Shown: positions 41,785-43,616 of the stretch, piece by piece | How positions within the stretch are numbered: position 1 is the first letter of the stretch | Layout: every line of letters starts with the position of its first letter | Assembly: GCA_030430845.1 (NCBI GenBank) | Contig: JAUIKE010000057.1 | Location: 1-43,616, forward strand | From: Bacteroidia bacterium | Lineage (GTDB): Bacteria > Bacteroidota > Bacteroidia > Chitinophagales > Saprospiraceae | Length of the DNA stretch: 43,616 bases | Direction: 5' to 3' | Translations under genes and position numbers: made by a program | The notes under the pieces: model-generated | Databases searched by the model: none | The model's input: only the letters and a program-made list of their open reading frames with translations | Told to the model about the DNA's origin: nothing

Positions 41785-41870
41785 ACCGTATTGCACCAGA
41801 CGGTTTTTCTTGAAATTTGCTTGAGAGGTATGGGTTGTGAAGATTGAAACAGTATTGTTAATAGAAAATT

Positions 41871-41892
41871 TATTTAAGCAATTGCTTAAATA
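41871..41892. promoter_or_regulatory. Perfect 22-bp palindromic operator, probable ArsR-family site
   Basis: The 22 bases are their own reverse complement; the central 18 are TTTAAGCAATTGCTTAAA. It covers the -33 TTG of the downstream promoter, so a bound repressor would block RNA polymerase. ArsR/SmtB proteins bind such 12-2-12-like AT-rich dyads, so autoregulation by the following gene is likely. Confidence 0.75.
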
Positions 41893-41912
41893 CTTAAATA
41901 TTCATATTTTTG
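41883..41912 (+). promoter_or_regulatory. Promoter of the ArsR-MerTP cluster
   Basis: TTG (41883-41885), 19 bp, TATTTTTG (41905-41912) fit the Bacteroidota consensus. The ATG of the ArsR gene begins only 5 bases after the -7 box, so the transcript may be leaderless or nearly so. Confidence 0.65.
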
Positions 41913-41916
41913 CTAT

Positions 41917-42297
41917 ATGAAAAAATCGAATTCAACCTGTATTCGTGTTTTCGCTGATATGGAAGCCATTCAGCGAGGGAAAGATTTGCTCCAGACACAT
42001 GATCATAAATTAGAGCAATTATCAAAAGGCCTGGGGCTTGCTGCAAATAAAGTACGCTTATCCATTTTATTTCTACTCCATCGTAATGGAAAGCTCTGCG
42101 TCTGTGACTTGAGTGATATATTGGGCATGACCATGGCTGCGGTTTCTCAACACCTGCGCAAACTTAAAGATGGAGACTTTGTAAGAACCGAACGGGTAGG
42201 TCAGACGATTTTCTATCATATCAAGGAAGCAAAGATTTCCTTTCTGAATACCCTTTTATCTTTTTTGGAATTGTCAGAAGTTGAACTGGTCTCTTAG
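41917..42297 (+). CDS. ArsR/SmtB-family metal-sensing repressor
   Basis: The 126-residue protein has a winged-helix domain with the metal box KLCVCDL (Cys61, Cys63, Asp64) in the alpha-3 position, preceding MTMAAVSQHLRKLKDGDFV (recognition helix) and the wing RTERVGQTIFYHI. An N-terminal Cys8 can complete a thiolate site as in CadC/ArsR-like sensors. The alpha-3 CVC motif points to a soft metal (Hg, Cd, Pb, As or Cu). Binding of the metal would release the palindrome at 41871. The MerTP gene follows 11 bases later, so mercury is the likely inducer. Confidence 0.9.
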   Translation: MKKSNSTCIRVFADMEAIQRGKDLLQTHDHKLEQLSKGLGLAANKVRLSILFLLHRNGKLCVCDLSDILGMTMAAVSQHLRKLKDGDFVRTERVGQTIFYHIKEAKISFLNTLLSFLELSEVELVS

Positions 42298-42308
42298 GCT
42301 GTAATAAA

Positions 42309-42947
42309 ATGACACTAAAAACACTTTCTAATAAATGGGCAGGCATGGGCATACTCAGTGCCATTGCAGCCTCGCTGTGTTGTATCACACCATTATTGGC
42401 TATCCTCGCTGGGAGTAGCGGGTTGGCATCAAGTTTCTCGTGGATGGAACCTTTGCGTCCCTATTTAATTGGCTTCACAGTTTTGGTTATCGGTTTTGCC
42501 TGGTATCAGAAGCTTAAACCTCAGGCAACTGAAGATGAAGAGGCAGACTGTAACTGTGAAGAAGATACTAGGACCTCATTCTTACAGACCAAAACCTTTT
42601 TAGGCTTGGTCACGATCTTTGCTGGATTGATGCTGGCATTTCCCTATTATTCGAAGGCATTTTATCCTCAATCCCCCCAATCAACAACAATAAATTTTCA
42701 GGAAAATGCTACCCAAATACTTGTTTTGAATATTCAGGGCATGACTTGTACGGGTTGTGAAGCTCATATTGAGCATGCTGCTAATGAAGTCCAGGGGATT
42801 CAAAAAGCTAAAGCTTCTTATGTAAAAGGCATTGCCGAAATAGAATTTGACCCTACTCAGACTGCTCCTGAGAAAATCATAGAGGCTGTAAAAACGACAG
42901 GCTACGAAATCACAGATTCCGACATCTCCTATATTGATAATAAATAA
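42309..42947 (+). CDS. MerTP-type mercuric transport protein (MerT-MerP fusion)
   Basis: The 212-residue protein has the MerT part with the Cys pair at 24-25 (SLCCITPLL), two further helices, and CNC at 81-83 in the loop. A C-terminal MerP/HMA domain has GMTCTGC (Cys147, Cys150) and SYVKGIAEIEFDP. Fused MerTP proteins are typical for Bacteroidota. They pass Hg(II) from the periplasm into the cell, normally for reduction by MerA, which is not in this window. It lies between the repressor and the GDCCVxC gene. Confidence 0.88.
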   Translation: MTLKTLSNKWAGMGILSAIAASLCCITPLLAILAGSSGLASSFSWMEPLRPYLIGFTVLVIGFAWYQKLKPQATEDEEADCNCEEDTRTSFLQTKTFLGLVTIFAGLMLAFPYYSKAFYPQSPQSTTINFQENATQILVLNIQGMTCTGCEAHIEHAANEVQGIQKAKASYVKGIAEIEFDPTQTAPEKIIEAVKTTGYEITDSDISYIDNK

Positions 42948-42951
42948 GCAA

Positions 42952-43197
42952 ATGGCAACATCAACCTCGTCACCTCAAATCATATTAACATCAACTATCA
43001 CCTGTCCATCATGTGGTCATCAAAAAGAGGAAACTATGCCAACAGATGCATGTCAATTCTTCTATACATGTGAAAATTGCCAAAGTCATTTGAGCCCCAT
43101 AAAGGGCGATTGCTGTGTATATTGCTCCTATGGGAGTGTGGATTGTCCACCGATTCAGGAGGCTGGCGGAAAGGGAAATGCTTCCTGCTGTTGCTAG
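42952..43197 (+). CDS. GDCCVxC-domain small Cys-rich protein
   Basis: The 81-residue protein has a zinc-ribbon-like first half (ITCPSCGH with Cys18/Cys21, FYTCENCQ) and the family signature GDCCVYCSYGSVDCPP followed by a Cys-ending tail (ASCCC). This GDCCVxC family includes selenoprotein members; here the relevant positions are Cys and no in-frame TGA is seen. It is often linked with merT. ATG 42952 lies 4 bases after the MerTP stop; the earlier ATG at 42934 overlaps it. Role: probably binds or handles mercury, not proven. Confidence 0.82.
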   Translation: MATSTSSPQIILTSTITCPSCGHQKEETMPTDACQFFYTCENCQSHLSPIKGDCCVYCSYGSVDCPPIQEAGGKGNASCCC

Positions 43198-43229
43198 TCT
43201 TATTGATTCTTTTATATCTTTACCCCTAG

Positions 43230-43553
43230 ATGAAGATCATTACTTTCATATTCGCAATATTTATTTTAGGCATGGCAGTGATGCCTTGTGGGCATGGTAT
43301 TGATGAGTTTAACTCTGAGCATGTCTCAGAAACACATCCTGAAGATCAGTCTCCCCATAACTCCCATGACCACGATGAAGATGGTTGTACACCTTTCTGT
43401 ATATGCCAATGTTGTGGAACAGCAATAACAATCCCTTTATTGTTTAGCTTCAATGAAACACCAGAAGCTGGCTCATTTTCTAGGTTTCATTATCCCTCAC
43501 TCTATTCATTTGAGTACCCTGATGGAGTATGGCATCCGCCAACCCTAAGTTAA
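43230..43553 (+). CDS. DUF6660-like exported His/Cys protein
   Basis: The 107-residue protein has a short signal (IITFIFAIFILGMAVMPC). A His/Asp-rich segment follows (HPEDQSPHNSHDHDEDGCTP) and then CTPFCICQCCGT, the pattern of DUF6660 proteins in Bacteroidota. These lie next to heavy-metal efflux genes, often before a TonB receptor or a Cus system. It is 32 bases downstream of the GDCCVxC gene. It probably binds metal in the periplasm. What follows beyond the window end would test this. Confidence 0.72.
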   Translation: MKIITFIFAIFILGMAVMPCGHGIDEFNSEHVSETHPEDQSPHNSHDHDEDGCTPFCICQCCGTAITIPLLFSFNETPEAGSFSRFHYPSLYSFEYPDGVWHPPTLS

Positions 43554-43609
43554 ACCTTTTACAAGGGCTACCTATGTCCTTATTTTTATGATTTTCTGGG
43601 TTTAACTTA
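43546..43609. repeat. 11-bp perfect inverted repeat with 42-bp spacer at the window end
   Basis: TAAGTTAAACC (43546-43556) and GGTTTAACTTA (43599-43609) are exact inverted copies. The left arm covers the stop codon of the DUF6660-like gene. It could be a long-loop hairpin, paired operator halves for the next gene, or element ends; nothing here decides. Confidence 0.4.
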
Positions 43610-43616
43610 ATGACAT

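Noticed and set aside
43115..43303. 62-codon ORF overlapping the GDCCVxC and DUF6660 genes
   Set aside because: Second-frame shadow of two well-supported small genes.

Overview
The window reads as chromosome or integrated accessory DNA from a member of the Bacteroidota. Four secreted proteins carry type IX secretion C-terminal domains. Two promoters fit the Bacteroidota TTG / TAnnTTTG pattern exactly. Families largely confined to the phylum are present (HYC_CC_PP proteins, DUF3347, DUF6660, the long CusA form), and Shine-Dalgarno sequences are scarce. I cannot name the genus. All genes are on the + strand except one thioredoxin-like gene at 41225-41737. No rRNA, tRNA or CRISPR array was recognised.

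Left edge (1-1100): the end of a serine recombinase gene, a small unknown gene, and a KilA-N gene broken by a 197-bp element with 44-bp inverted ends. Copper/silver efflux block (1337-12302): a Met-rich lipoprotein, an HYC_CC_PP protein, a CusA/CusC/CusB-type RND pump, a multicopper oxidase, a His-rich DUF2911 lipoprotein and an unusual regulator that joins an HMA-like CxxC domain to an AraC helix-turn-helix domain. Next come a secreted M43 metalloprotease, a PRPP synthetase, an unknown secreted protein and a CopB-type (CPH) P-type ATPase.

Centre (18140-24977): a beta-CASP metallo-beta-lactamase gene sits inside a transposon-like element (18187-19796) with 14-bp inverted ends and a perfect 8-bp target duplication. 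It interrupts the tail of a third HMA-AraC gene. Cytochrome c, porin, small membrane protein and NhaA genes follow.

Metabolic/stress run (23640-36528): NhaA, archaeal-type (type II) GAPDH, an AarF kinase fused to an ATC-hydrolase-like domain, a K+ channel, an ATP-cone/Mrr-like nuclease, a galactose-oxidase-like copper-radical protein, an AMP-phosphorylase-like enzyme, a saccharopine-dehydrogenase-like protein, an MFS transporter and a class I (FbaB-type) aldolase. Together with the PRPP synthetase they suggest routing of nucleotide ribose into lower glycolysis under stress (inference). A kelch protein ends the run.

Right side (38501-43616): a second set of copper-linked genes (HYC_CC_PP, DUF3347, HMA-AraC), a Crp/Fnr regulator, a TlpA-like protein, and a mercury-type cluster (ArsR, MerTP, GDCCVxC protein, DUF6660) behind a perfect palindromic operator.

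A 32-bp unit made of two AATATGRTAAC-like half-sites 21 bp apart occurs four times (12296, 19831, 19872, 22242). It begins inside the 3' end of the HMA-AraC gene and of its broken copy, and probably marks a shared metal-responsive regulon. The most novel items are the cassette-like transposon with its reconstructable empty site, this operator family with its HMA-AraC regulators, and the archaeal-flavoured nucleotide/carbon module.
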